Assembly: GCA_024195585.1 (NCBI GenBank)
Contig: SWBL01000616.1
Location: 1-16,356 of the forward strand
Direction of reading: 5' to 3'
Length of the DNA stretch: 16,356 nucleotides
DNA from: Aureobasidium sp. EXF-3400
Lineage: Eukaryota > Ascomycota > Dothideomycetes > Dothideales > Saccotheciaceae
Shown here: positions 1-8,944 of the stretch, piece by piece
How the letters are laid out: every line of letters starts with the position of its first letter
Position numbering within the stretch: the stretch's first letter is position 1
Made by a program: the position numbers and the translations under genes
The notes under the pieces: model-generated
Databases searched by the model: none
Seen by the model: only the letters and a program-made list of their open reading frames with translations
Told to the model about the DNA's origin: nothing

Positions 1-489
1 GGTGCACATCCCCACTGAATGCACGTCAGCGGGCACATTAACAGAAATACTTCCTCATGCGACAATTTATCAACAGTGGCGCCTACAGATGACGCAATCG
101 AGGTTCTCGTACAAGCTAGGACAAACCACTCCTACCTCCAGGAGTTCAAGGCGAGGATCGCCCGAGCACAGTCGGCAGAGTGTAGGTGTACGAAGGCTAG
201 GGAGACCATCGAGCATGTTCTCCTTACGTGCCAACTATGGGATCACCTCCGTACGGAACTAAGACAAGCAGCAGGGGCAAGGTGGGGAGACATATCGTAC
301 ATGCGAGGAGGATATAGCGAGCGAAAAGACCAAAACACAGGCAAACAAATCGAAGGGGATAAGGGGAAGTGGAAACCTAACCATAACATGGTTAAGGCAA
401 CTATCAACTTCCTGCAACTGACGGGGAGGATGAAGGGCTCGTACGAGGAGGAGCCCAGAGAGACGAGCTCGACGGAAACTCGACGGTAG
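1..489 (+). pseudogene. LINE (Tad-like) ORF2 C-terminus, partial
   Basis: This is the tail end of a non-LTR retrotransposon polyprotein. The open stretch after an in-frame TGA at 16-18 runs to the TAG at 487-489. It carries the C-terminal zinc-knuckle pattern of fungal LINEs, CxC-x8-H-x4-C (CRC...EHVLLTC, about 181-231), followed by WGDISYMRGGY and WKPNHNMVKATINFL. The same landmarks recur in the minus-strand element (EDETVAHVLLRC, WGDLSFLLGGY, then a similar WAPN...MVK block), so the two are one broad family. Everything upstream (reverse transcriptase, RNase H) lies outside the window. CA and TG dinucleotides are both common here, so this copy is only lightly mutated. The class assignment rests on motif recognition, and the exact clade is inferred. 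Confidence 0.75.
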
Positions 490-656
490 AGGAGAAGACA
501 AAGAAAACAAAAGAAAGAGACTCCAGTAGTAGCGTCGCCCCCAGTACGCTACTAGGTTAGAGTGGGGGCCTAGATTGAGACATAAGTATTGCGGAGTTCG
601 TACGACAGGTTAGCTCTTAGGATAGCTCATATGGTAAAAGCCATCTATAGCTTAAT

Positions 657-686
657 GATTGAATCAAATCAAATCAAATCAATCAA
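657..686 (+). repeat. (AAATC)n LINE tail
   Basis: About four to five slightly imperfect AAATC units directly follow the LINE 3' untranslated region and mark its 3' boundary. Confidence 0.7.
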
Positions 687-689
687 GGA

Positions 690-1381
690 CAACGAAGCCC
701 AGGGGAGAGAGCACGAGCGGTGTAGTCAAATCATCCACGTACCGCATCATAAACTGATCGGCAATCTTAGACCGTCTAAGTGGAAGACGGCTATCGTCTT
801 GCTCACAAGATCCTTTTACGGAGCCGAGGGTATAAGTCAAAGCGAGATACTGCAGATCGCATAATTGGTATACATCGAGGTGCTAAATATCCTAGACTTG
901 AAGAGAAATCTGCTACAGGACTCGATTAATAGCTTTTATAGGATCGCTGCCAAACAATGTGCAGGCTGCGTGTTTCTTCGAGCTGCAGTCTCGTAACGTT
1001 GTTCGGGTTGATACATGCTCGCCATGATAGCCTAGGAAGTCCCTGTGGATGCCCGAATCTAGTTGAGCAAAGACCAAAAAGGTGTTATATCACTATTTAG
1101 TCTAGGTTCCCCGACTAGGCACGAGTCCTAGTTACACATAAATAAATAACCTATCGTTCGTGTTGCTTAAAGCCCTCCGAACATCCGTTAATCACCACAC
1201 TTTTGGAGCAGAACTTCTGGAACAATAGAGTGGATATCTAGAAGATCGCGAGAAGCAAACGTTACACTTCTTTTTTAGCATACTCGTCCGAACGAGAAAC
1301 TCGTGCCAAGCGAAATATCCAACATCACCGACAGTGGTGATTTTACTGAATCTAAAGCAATTCCGGGCGCGAACTTTCCGA
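690..1381. other. No gene recognised
   Basis: Both strands are broken by frequent stops, and I recognise no domain. The right part is the 3' flank of the WD40 remnant. At 1324-1341 an imperfect ATCACC/GTGGTGAT palindrome lies just after that gene's stop. A 91-codon open frame at 589-864 runs across the LINE tail and is considered spurious. Confidence 0.5.
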
Positions 1382-3030
1382 TCATGTTAAATCAGACATG
1401 GCATCCTTGGCAGCAGATCTCCATACTACATTGTTCGGGTTAGAGCACAAGGTCGGGTCAAAAGTCATGAAAGCGACGTGCCCTGATGAATGACCGACCG
1501 CGAGGATGTTCTCGTGTGTGGCAAAACTACCTGTGCGGTACTCAGAAGGAAGCCAAAGTAGTCTCCTCGAATTCCAGGTGACCCATCCAGCATCTAGGTG
1601 GAGTGGGGATAAGGAAGTCGACGAAACACCACATAAGACCGGGTCTTGGGAAGAAAGGATGACTGTGCCCCTATCAGTTTGAAGCCATCTACCATCTCTC
1701 GAGATGGAGACTTGCTTCTCAAATCCGCAGCTATCGTAAAGGGCAAGCTGAGTACCTTCAGTACAACTCCAGATCCTGATAGTCCTGTCCATCGATGCGG
1801 ACACAATCAAGTCACCATCCTTGAGAAAACTGACTGAAGTGACGCAGTACGAATGACCATCATATATGCGGCATGTACGTCCTGATTGAATATTCCACAG
1901 TCTGATTGTATTGTCGTCGGAGCCGGAAGCGACGAACTTGCCGTTTGGTGAAAAAGCCACGGTTCTCACGCACTCCTCGTGACCCTGAAGAGTAACAGAT
2001 ATCTTTTCTTCCTCTACATCCCAAAAGATGACATTACAGTCGTGAGAGCCAGAAGCTATAAGCTTGTCGTCTGGTGAGAACACAGCTGTCATGACCTGAT
2101 CAGTATGACCTTGCAGTGTGCTAAGTTCTCGGCCCGTCTCTGTGCTCCACAGCCTGATACTGTGGTCACCCGATGCAGATAGCAGCAGCCGAATATCTGA
2201 TGAGAAAGTGACTGCGCTTATCCAGCTACAGTGGTTCTCCAACGCGAAAAGAGACTCTCCAGTTCTAGGGTTCCATAACCTGACCACGGAATCTGTTCCT
2301 GCGGAGGCGACCACAAGGCCATTCGGGGAGAACGCCACTGCACGGAAGGGCATTTTATGGCTTTCAGTCGTTCCAGAAAATTTTTGTGCCGCAGCATTCC
2401 AAGTCTTGATGGTTCTGTCAGTTGAAGCAGAATAGATGCGCTCACAGTCCGACGAAAACAGAATTTTCTGAACCGCTGCGGTGTGGCCATCAAATTTATG
2501 TTGCAGTTGTCCGATCATTACGTCCCAGACCCGGATAGTGCAGTCAGATGAGGCAGATGCAAGTATCCTGCCATCAGGTGAAAATGCTATAGCATTGACC
2601 CAACTCGAGTGCCCCTCGAGTCGGAGGTGGATATTTTTTCCTTTTGAACTCCATATCCTGACTATCTCATCTCGCGATGCACAAGCTATCAGTTCACCGT
2701 CTGGTGAGAAGAGCACCGCAGTGACATCATCCGAATCGTCGCTGAGCGTGGCTTCCAGATTTCGGTCTTGTACACCCCATAGCATGACAGTCCCGTCATC
2801 AGATGCTGAAGCGAGTAGCTTACCATCTGGCGAGAAATCTATAGCATTGACGTTGTCGGAATGACCCTGAAGGCTGGAACACGGTCCTCCAGTCTGTATA
2901 TCCCATAATCTCACTGTCTCATTGCTCGATGCTGAGGCCAGCAATGCGCCGTCTGGAGAAAAGACCCACGCATTGATCCCAGCGACATGACCCCCAAGTG
3001 CGCGAAACTCATCTTCTGGTCTATCCCTAG
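1382..3030 (-). pseudogene. C-terminal WD40 half of a NACHT-WD40 NLR, 5' part missing
   Basis: The frame is open from the LINE junction to the stop at 1382-1384. It holds ten WD40 repeats of 42 residues, each with the GH...V..AF.SPDG...AS.S.D.T.RLW pattern, the first being just upstream of residue 1 of the longest open stretch. A C-terminal closing region follows with WVTWNSRRLLWLPSEYR and AVGHSSGHVAFMTFD. That closing region matches the one in the NLR at 12701, which is why I read this as the tail of a NACHT-type NLR rather than a stand-alone WD40 protein. Such propellers form the recognition end of fungal NLRs that trigger incompatibility or defence responses. There is no credible ATG: reading back, coding continues to the LINE tail at 3037. 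The NACHT domain and N-terminus are not found next to it. The repeats differ from each other by many residues, and no nonsense codon is present. It could be expressed as a truncated protein, but I call it a 5'-truncated remnant. Confidence 0.8.
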
Positions 3031-3036
3031 TTAATA

Positions 3037-3060
3037 GGTTGGTTGGTTGGTTGGTTGGTT
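3037..3060 (-). repeat. (AACC)6 LINE tail
   Basis: There are six uninterrupted GGTT units on the + strand, which read AACC on the minus strand. They sit exactly between the LINE 3' untranslated region and the open WD40 coding sequence, so they mark the 3' end of the minus-strand LINE. Confidence 0.8.
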
Positions 3061-3200
3061 GATTCTTGTGAGCTATTTACAGTCTTATCGTCTGTATGAG
3101 CTATCCTAAACGTTGCTTTATCACTGTGCCCGTTGCTTAATCTCAAGTTCGATCTAGTAAAACGAAATCCAAAACTCCCCTATCCCTGCCCTTCCTCGCT

Positions 3201-5220
3201 CTATCCTTGTAGTGGCCTAGCCCCCATCCTAGTTGTCTGTTGAAGGAACTAGATCGTTATCTTTACCATTTCCAAATTTGGCGCCCATTTCTCCATCGGG
3301 CCATCTGCTAACTTCCCCGTGCGTAGCTCTCTCTTCTTGCTATAGCCTCCTAGCAGGAATGAGAGATCTCCCCACCTCCTTCCTGCCGCCTCCTTCATCG
3401 CCGGTCTTATCTCCGCCTACCGAGGACATCTTAGCAGAACGTGCGCTACTGTTTCGTCCTCCATTCCGCATTAGCACTTCGCATCTTCCTATACCCGGAG
3501 CCTCGCTAGGTTCGAGTTAAGATATGTATGGTTCGTGCGTGCTTAGACGAGCACCGCTGCTTAATCTAAGTCGAGCGATCCATATAGCTTTAGCGTGTGT
3601 TTCCCTAGCAGCGCCGCATCGAGTCGCTATGTATACTGTCCCTACGTGCCTAAGCCCGTCTCGCGTAGGCTTTCCTCCGCCCGACGCTTAACCTCTTTAA
3701 CTACTAGGTCTCTAGCGGCCCTATGCTCTCGTATACGTGCTGTTAGGTCTGTCGTAGGCTTGCTTCCTAGCTTTGTCGTGTCTTAGGCGGCGACGTGTGC
3801 TAGCTCGTTTCCTAGAATGCCTTAGTGTCCTAGGACCTACATTAGTCTAATGTTAACCTTATAGCGTTCGGCCTCTTCTAGCAACTCGAGGAGACCCTAG
3901 AGCGCCTCTCTATTTTTGACGGCCGCGTTACCTTTCTCTACTGCCCGAATGGCATCTTAGCTATCTATAGCTATAATGTAGTTATAGTAACTCTAGCTCC
4001 GGACCGGTACTATGTAGTCGATTGCCTGTTTAATGGCCTAGAGCTCGGCCGACAAGACCGGACACGTGCTTGCCCATCCTATCGTGGCTTAGTATATCGT
4101 TTCGATCGGCCCTCGGCCGCTTCCTATCTCTACTGCGCATCTACTAACCCCGTTTCTTACGGAGGCGTCGGTGTAGAGGATGGCGGTGCCGTATCTTTGC
4201 TCCCGTTCTAGGAACTCCCGCGCTTAATCCTGTTCTACCTTTAGACATTGGTCCGCTCGATCTTTCTATAGTAGGACAATCTAGGTCTAGAGTGGAATTG
4301 GTGCTAGACCTCCTCTCGGGCTGTACTGTCTTTTATAGACCTACTATGTCTCTTATAACGGTGACTCTTGCGCTGTGGCCCCTCTTTATATGTTATGCAT
4401 ACCCTGTTGGAGTAGATTGCTCTCTTGTAGCGATGTTAGACTAGCTAAGTGTGCTGCTACCTTTCTCGTAAGCCTCTCTCTAACCGGCTCTAGGCTCGCC
4501 TCGGCTTCGAGGATCCGTAGTGCGACGCCGTTAAAGGCCCTTAGTATAATCTTAGCTCCCATCTTCTAAACTCTCTCGAGGCGGTTAACTAGCCTCGATA
4601 TCCCTCGTCTGTCTTAGCTAAACTACGATGATGCCGCGTAGTCGGTAGTAGGAATCGCCACCGACCGATACAGCTGCCTTATCTGCTTTAGCCTAAGACC
4701 TCTTAGCCTCGCTAGCGCTAGACACTTGGCCGTCGCGGCTGTTATTACCCTTTCGACGTAAGCATCCATCCTTAGCTTTCCGTCTAGCGTGACACCGAGG
4801 ATCTTGACCCTGTCTGTACTATTAATTTCCGCCCCGTTGAACATAAGTAGCGGGCTACGAAGTAACTTCCGTAGCTGTCGCGAGAAGTGGACAAACCCTG
4901 TCTTTTCTGCCTCGAATGTGGCCCCGCTCTCTCTTGCCCATGCTTCGGCCTTAGGGATGACTGTACGCTGTATTTTCTGGGTGTTCAGCACCGCGGTAGG
5001 GCCTACTACCCACGTAGTATAGTCGTCGATGAATCCTATCGATCCGCCATAACGGTCGTTAGCCTGCTCGACCAGGTTGGCGTTGTACATGACGTATAGA
5101 ATGGGCGATAGGGGTGATCCTTGTGGAATTCCGGCGTGTTGGATCTGTATACCAACACCGATGCCGTCCGGTCAGAGCAGAAGCTGCGGACCCACCCCAC
5201 TAGCTCTGCCGGCGTGCGTG
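3201..5220 (-). pseudogene. LINE reverse transcriptase / RNase H relic
   Basis: The relic shows, in order on the minus strand: the start of an RT palm segment (PAELVGWVRSF); a frameshift near 5165; RT motif GIPQGSPLSPILY (about 5105-5140); the catalytic motif as FIDDYTTWV (about 5020-5033), with Phe in place of the usual Tyr; an RNase H domain (about 3780-4080) with IAIDS and a GH.GILGNELAH block; and a zinc knuckle ETVAHVLLRC (about 3430-3475). The frame ends at the stop at 3201-3203. The C-terminal half carries many TAG and TAA codons, most explained by TGG-to-TAG or CAG/CAA-to-TAG/TAA. It encodes no functional protein. Confidence 0.8.
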
Positions 5221-5227
5221 CTTTACC

Positions 5228-5326
5228 CGGGTGTTTCACTGAAACACCCGCCGAATCTGGTAAGGCGGGGATGCTTGGCACGCCCGAAGTAGAAATTTCT
5301 ACTCGAAACACCCACCGAAACACCCG
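5228..5326. repeat. GGGTGTTTC repeat cluster with two palindromes
   Basis: CGGGTGTTTC (5228-5237) faces GAAACACCCG (5241-5250) across a 3-base gap. Two further GAAACACCC copies lie at 5305-5313 and 5317-5325, the last extended by G. A perfect 16-base palindrome AGTAGAAATTTCTACT sits at 5288-5303. The block lies exactly at the truncated 5' end of the LINE and has no open frame of its own. It could be the terminal part of a small DNA transposon (MITE), a binding-site cluster, or a rearrangement scar. The sequence structure is clear; its nature is not. Confidence 0.6.
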
Positions 5327-5577
5327 TTCAGTATCTCTAGCAGACATAACCCAATATTCTTCTAGAATTGACAAGTTGTAGCTTATAGCATGCGATAACG
5401 ATCTCACTACTCAGAAATCCAAGGATAAGTATAGGGATGTGGGAATGGTGGTCTAAACTTCGTTGTCGTGGATTTGAAGTTCGCCAAGAGATGCGCCCGC
5501 TCAAGTCGCAGCCAAGGTCACCCACACGCCATGTAAGTAAAGCATTCTATGCATTGAGAGACATTGCATTTCTTGGA

Positions 5578-7233
5578 CTATAGAGTAATCTCATCATTTT
5601 CTTCATCAGACGAATCTTGAACAATCTGAAGCAATCGCGAAGATGCTCGCGTGTGAGACACAGATTGACAAGCGTTCTCAGATTCCGCTTGGTCTGACTG
5701 CACTTTTGTGTTCCCAAAATCATGATGTCTGACTTGCTCAAGTCCAGCAACCGAAGGTACAAGATCTGCTTTCAGGCAGGCTAGCGCTCGGAGAGCATAC
5801 TCGCGGCAAGAGTCACAGCAATTGCGTACAAGATGACTAGAAGACGTGCCGTTCTTCTCAAAGTACTCGTAGATTTCAGCAAATCTGGCGAATAGACGTG
5901 CAAACTCTGGACCATCATAAGCCGAAGCAGCAGATGTACTTTTTCGCGACTGAGATACTTGACCATCCAGACTACTGAAAGGTATGTCATCCAAGAGTTG
6001 GGAAAGCCCAGAAGATGGAGACGCACACAGCGGCGTCACCGGTTCAATGATGCGATGTCCACGAACTTTTTTGATGCGATAATCACCACTTTTGTGTACA
6101 GCCGAGAACACAGCATTAGTACGATCATCGGTGTGGCCATCATCCACAGAGTCGGCATCAGATTCAATAACAACAGGCTCGTCGTTTACGCACAGCTTTG
6201 GTATCTTAGAATCAGGCTCTTCCCCGGGCGTTTGATGTTCCAGCAAGGTTCGCTTTCTCTTGTTCAAGAGGGCAAGAGTTGACTTTGAGGCTGCAGGATT
6301 CAACGGTTTCATCTCGAGTATGTCTTGTCTGATGCCAGTGGCATAAGCATCTATACTTTTCTTGTAAGAGATGAAGTCGTCAAGAGTCAAGATCGATGTT
6401 CTCTTCTGCCGCGTGCCACGTTTTCGTTGGGCTGGATCGGTTCTCTTGGTAAGTGCAGCTTGCCAACCAGCAACAGCGTCGTTCAGATTTGACACGTTAG
6501 CGCAAGTGATGGCTATCTGTGTTGTGATTCGTTTGGAAAGGTCTCTCATCGACTCCACCGGTCGTATTGAGTAGGGAACATGATCATACCAGTCCCCGCC
6601 CCAATGTTTTTCAATCCAATCATGATGGGTGTCTTTGGTGTACTGGACTGATGATCCAATTACTAACATGAGCCGGACGATGTTGCCATTGCCAAACTTT
6701 GAAAAGAAGGCTTTTTCAGATCGCATGTCAGCGCTCGGATGCGTGTTCCACAAGCTATTCATCTGAACCCAGCGCCAGACATATGCCGCGTCGACGCTAG
6801 CGTCTTCAGCCACATCGGCAGCTGCGGACATGATATCACTCGCAGCTTGTATCGGCGAAATGTCACTGCTAGGATTGTTGAGATGTTCCCATAATGATAC
6901 GTTTGTACCGTCCCGAGTCTTGCGCGCGCGTAGCTCTCTCTCAACTTCGTCCGCCGCAATCAACTGGAGACGCGCATCTACGTCCCCCGCTGCAGCACGG
7001 CTATGAAGCGACTGACTAGACTGCTGCTTGTGCTGGGAAGCAGTTAGTGGGCTCGAGCTTTGCGTCAGCTGAAGACTCGCTGCAGATCGCGGTGCGTCGC
7101 TGCGATCCGGAGCCGAAATATGTGGCTGGGTCGAAGGCTGGGCGGTGTTGTTGTCAAGGGCGCCGGTCGCATGAGAAGAGGCAGGATCGAAGCGATACAC
7201 TGTACGAGAGCGGACGTTTTTAACGCGCGCCAT
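5578..7233 (-). CDS. Hypothetical protein, 551 aa
   Basis: This is an uninterrupted 551-codon frame whose ATG (7231-7233) begins MARVKNVRSR, with no in-frame ATG that would suit better. I recognise no domain family. Visible features are: a Ser/Gln/Ala-rich disordered N-terminus (about 15-80); a folded-looking central block (about 150-260) rich in aromatic residues, with GNGNIVRLMLVIGSS and HHDWIEKHWGGDWYDHVP; a likely bipartite nuclear localisation signal (263-279, KRTDPAQRKRGTRQKR) and a second basic patch NKRKR (324-328); an acidic linker (358-371); a C-terminal helical segment with CCDSC (472-476); and an acidic tail (DSSDEENDE). This suggests a nuclear, possibly DNA-associated protein, by inference only. 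It is divergent from the OrsD-like gene across about 457 bp and may be co-regulated with it. It lacks RIP-type stops, unlike its neighbours. No intron is needed. Confidence 0.75.
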   Translation of the reverse strand: MARVKNVRSRTVYRFDPASSHATGALDNNTAQPSTQPHISAPDRSDAPRSAASLQLTQSSSPLTASQHKQQSSQSLHSRAAAGDVDARLQLIAADEVERELRARKTRDGTNVSLWEHLNNPSSDISPIQAASDIMSAAADVAEDASVDAAYVWRWVQMNSLWNTHPSADMRSEKAFFSKFGNGNIVRLMLVIGSSVQYTKDTHHDWIEKHWGGDWYDHVPYSIRPVESMRDLSKRITTQIAITCANVSNLNDAVAGWQAALTKRTDPAQRKRGTRQKRTSILTLDDFISYKKSIDAYATGIRQDILEMKPLNPAASKSTLALLNKRKRTLLEHQTPGEEPDSKIPKLCVNDEPVVIESDADSVDDGHTDDRTNAVFSAVHKSGDYRIKKVRGHRIIEPVTPLCASPSSGLSQLLDDIPFSSLDGQVSQSRKSTSAASAYDGPEFARLFARFAEIYEYFEKNGTSSSHLVRNCCDSCREYALRALACLKADLVPSVAGLEQVRHHDFGNTKVQSDQAESENACQSVSHTRASSRLLQIVQDSSDEENDEITL

Positions 7234-7690
7234 CGCTATAATGACGTGGTGAAAGACTACAAGAAAAGTGAGATTTAACCAGAGTAAAGATGATGGATGA
7301 GAAGAAGAACAGCGAGCGAGAAAAGTAAAGATGTAGGAAGAGAGTAGCGCGAAAAGCTTGCGTTGCTAGGATGCGCGAGGCTTCCAGTCCCCGAAGCGGG
7401 GTTGCTTGCCGCTCTTGGCGCAGTCAAACCCCATTGGTGCACAGTTGCAGCAAACTGCAGAGAGGTCACGATAGAGTGAGAACAGAGATCACGGAAGCAA
7501 ATGTCCGACTATGCTCGCTTACAGGACGTGTTAGAGTTTAGAGGTGGTGTGATGTTCGTCCGCAGCTCTAGAGACAAGGCGGTGGCAGGGCATGAGAGGG
7601 GTCACTAAACATCTACTTCTCGCTTTCACAGTATCGTTGGTATCTTTAGCCAGAAGAAAGAAAGCAAGACACACTCAAATATTGCTAGCT
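7234..7690. promoter_or_regulatory. Shared promoter region of a divergent gene pair
   Basis: The 457 bases between the two outward-facing start codons must contain the 5' regions of both genes. The plus-side frame is also open back to 7592 (about 33 codons), but the ATG at 7691 fits the zinc-finger protein better, because the upstream extension reads as unrelated basic and hydrophobic sequence. I see no unambiguous core-promoter element. A minus-strand open frame at 7275-7469 looks accidental. Confidence 0.4.
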
Positions 7691-8732
7691 ATGGAGTTCG
7701 TATTTCGGCTCTCTGACAACGCGTCGAACGACACCCCGAACCCGAGCACCCCCATCACGCTACAGGAAGACGACGCGTCCGATGCCGAAAGACGCGTCCA
7801 AGAACTCGTTTCGCAATTTGTGTATCTTCCAGACCACAAGGCGCTTGTGTGTCAAGAGCACGGGTACGCCATCGACGGTGTGAAGGGACATCTGCAAAGA
7901 GAGCATAAGAATTCCGAGAGTGACGTGGTTAACGCCGTCGTTCAACACTACAGTAGCTACGAAATTGCAAGAGTGGACGAGATCGAGCCCCCCGAAGCAG
8001 GAAAGACAGCCATTAAGTGTCTACGCGCTCCAGTCCGAGGCTTCAGCTGCGCGTATAGGATCCAACAAGGCCGCACCGACCACTCTCATGATGCCGAAAG
8101 ACACGAGACAGAGCCATGTGGCTACATCTCTGCCGACCGAAAGAACATTGGTAAGCACTGTCGCGATTCCCACAGGTGGAGATCGACACCAGCAGACCGT
8201 AAGTGCTGGACAGAGGTCTACGTCCAGGCATTCTCGGTCGTTCGCGGACACCAGAAATGGTTCGTTGTCAAGACAACCGATTAGGCAGCCAGAGAAGCGG
8301 CCAACATTCGTGAATCTCTACCCCGGGCCAAGCAGATCCAGTTCGACAGCATCAAAGGTGACTTCCACAAGTTGATCGAGCAGCACCAGAAAGAGCCAGG
8401 AGATACTGTCGGACAGGGTGGAGAAATGTGAGAACACCGGCTGGTGGAACAAGACGAGATGGAGAGAGCATCTCAAGAATTGCAATCTCATCCATCTCTC
8501 CCACGCCAGCCGGCTGCCAGACAAAGACGAAGACGTACTGCTCAAAGTAGCAGAGGTGATCGATCTGATGGTAGAGAGGGGCGTCTCCGGGCTGAGCTCG
8601 ATGCCAGATGGCTTACGTCGTTGGCTTCGCAGCGCAGCAATGGAAGAGCAAGACAAACGACCGCTTGCCCGAATGCAGAATGCGGAGAGCCAGGAGCGGT
8701 ATGCCGGGTACTAGAAACGCATGGTTTGCTAC
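7691..8732 (+). pseudogene. OrsD-like (DUF3505) zinc-finger protein, interrupted by hAT
   Basis: From ATG 7691 (MEFVFRLSDN) the first 197 codons show the layout of the OrsD/DUF3505 family. A first finger LVCQEHGYAI...HLQREH has C54, H57, H67 and H72, with His at the second ligand position. A second, insertion-bearing finger has C120, C143, H156 and H161, followed by a W..VYVQAF...WFVV block. The frame stops at TAG 8282-8284 (probably a former CAG), continues in frame, then shifts by one between about 8345 and 8418. It resumes with GWWNKTRWREHL and RRWLRSAAMEEQDKRPLARM, which fits the downstream part of the same family. A further TAG at 8712-8714 looks like a former TGG. Coding is cut at 8733, where the hAT terminus begins. 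In fungi this region often precedes a RecQ-like helicase in large proteins; no helicase motif is present here, so that is only a possibility. Confidence 0.65.
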
Positions 8733-8744
8733 CAGTGGTGCACA

Positions 8745-8847
8745 TGAGGCTTAAGGCCTCATAAGGATACTCATGAGGCCTCAACCTCATGAGGCCTCAT
8801 TGCTACGAGGTGAACTCCTGTGAGGCCTCATGAGTTATGAGGCCTCA
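8745..8847. repeat. hAT subterminal palindromes (TGAGGCCTCA)
   Basis: Four perfect copies of the 10-base palindrome TGAGGCCTCA lie at 8774-8783, 8790-8799, 8821-8830 and 8838-8847, plus one expanded copy with a TTAA insert at 8745-8761. Subterminal arrays like this are transposase-binding sites in hAT elements. That role is inferred here from position. Confidence 0.85.
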
Positions 8848-8944
8848 TCGGCGGTTCTACGGCTAATTCGTATAGCTCGTATAGGTCTGAAATCTCTGCG
8901 CCGTCCTTAACTCCTTACTCCTCAATTATCTTCATACCATAACT

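Larger units (their letters stand above)
1..686 (+). mobile_element. 3' end of a Tad-like LINE
   Basis: The element comprises the C-terminal coding end (to 489), about 170 bases of 3' untranslated region, and a short A-rich pentamer tail at 657-686. Fungal LINEs commonly end in a simple repeat rather than a plain poly(A). The 5' side leaves the window, so no target-site duplication can be tested. The 3' untranslated region resembles that of the minus-strand LINE near its end (a GCTCATA...ATAGCT-like stretch before the tail), but the tail unit differs (AAATC versus AACC), which suggests separate subfamilies. Confidence 0.65.
3037..5227 (-). mobile_element. 5'-truncated, heavily mutated Tad-like LINE
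   Basis: Reading on the minus strand, the element begins inside the reverse transcriptase near 5220 and runs through RNase H and a zinc knuckle to a 3' untranslated region (3061-3200) and an (AACC)n tail. 5' truncation is typical of target-primed reverse transcription. A hand count over 3541-4620 gives about 15 CA, 58 TG and 108 TA dinucleotides on the + strand, so one strand has lost almost all CpA. I could not find a target-site duplication: the sequence after the tail (TATTAACTAGGG on minus) is not evident beyond 5227, so the 5' junction may be rearranged. Confidence 0.8.

Noticed and set aside
589..864. 91-codon + strand frame
   Set aside because: It spans the LINE 3' untranslated region, the AAATC tail and flank, which is not compatible with one real gene.
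1332..1339. CAGTGGTG identical to the hAT terminus at 8733
   Set aside because: No subterminal palindromes or transposase are nearby. The 8-mer is part of a local palindrome after the WD40 stop codon.
2940..2944. Taking 2944 as the start of the WD40 protein
   Set aside because: The codon is TTG, and WD40-type coding continues in frame upstream to the LINE tail, so this is not a real start.
5288..5303. Palindrome containing AATTTCTACT, which resembles the core of Cas12a direct repeats
   Set aside because: It occurs once, has no spacers or cas genes, and the surroundings are clearly fungal. It is a chance match within a palindrome.
7920..8375. 151-codon + strand frame overlapping the OrsD-like gene
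   Set aside because: The overlapping frame has the conserved Cys/His finger layout, while this one has no recognisable motif, so it is a shadow.
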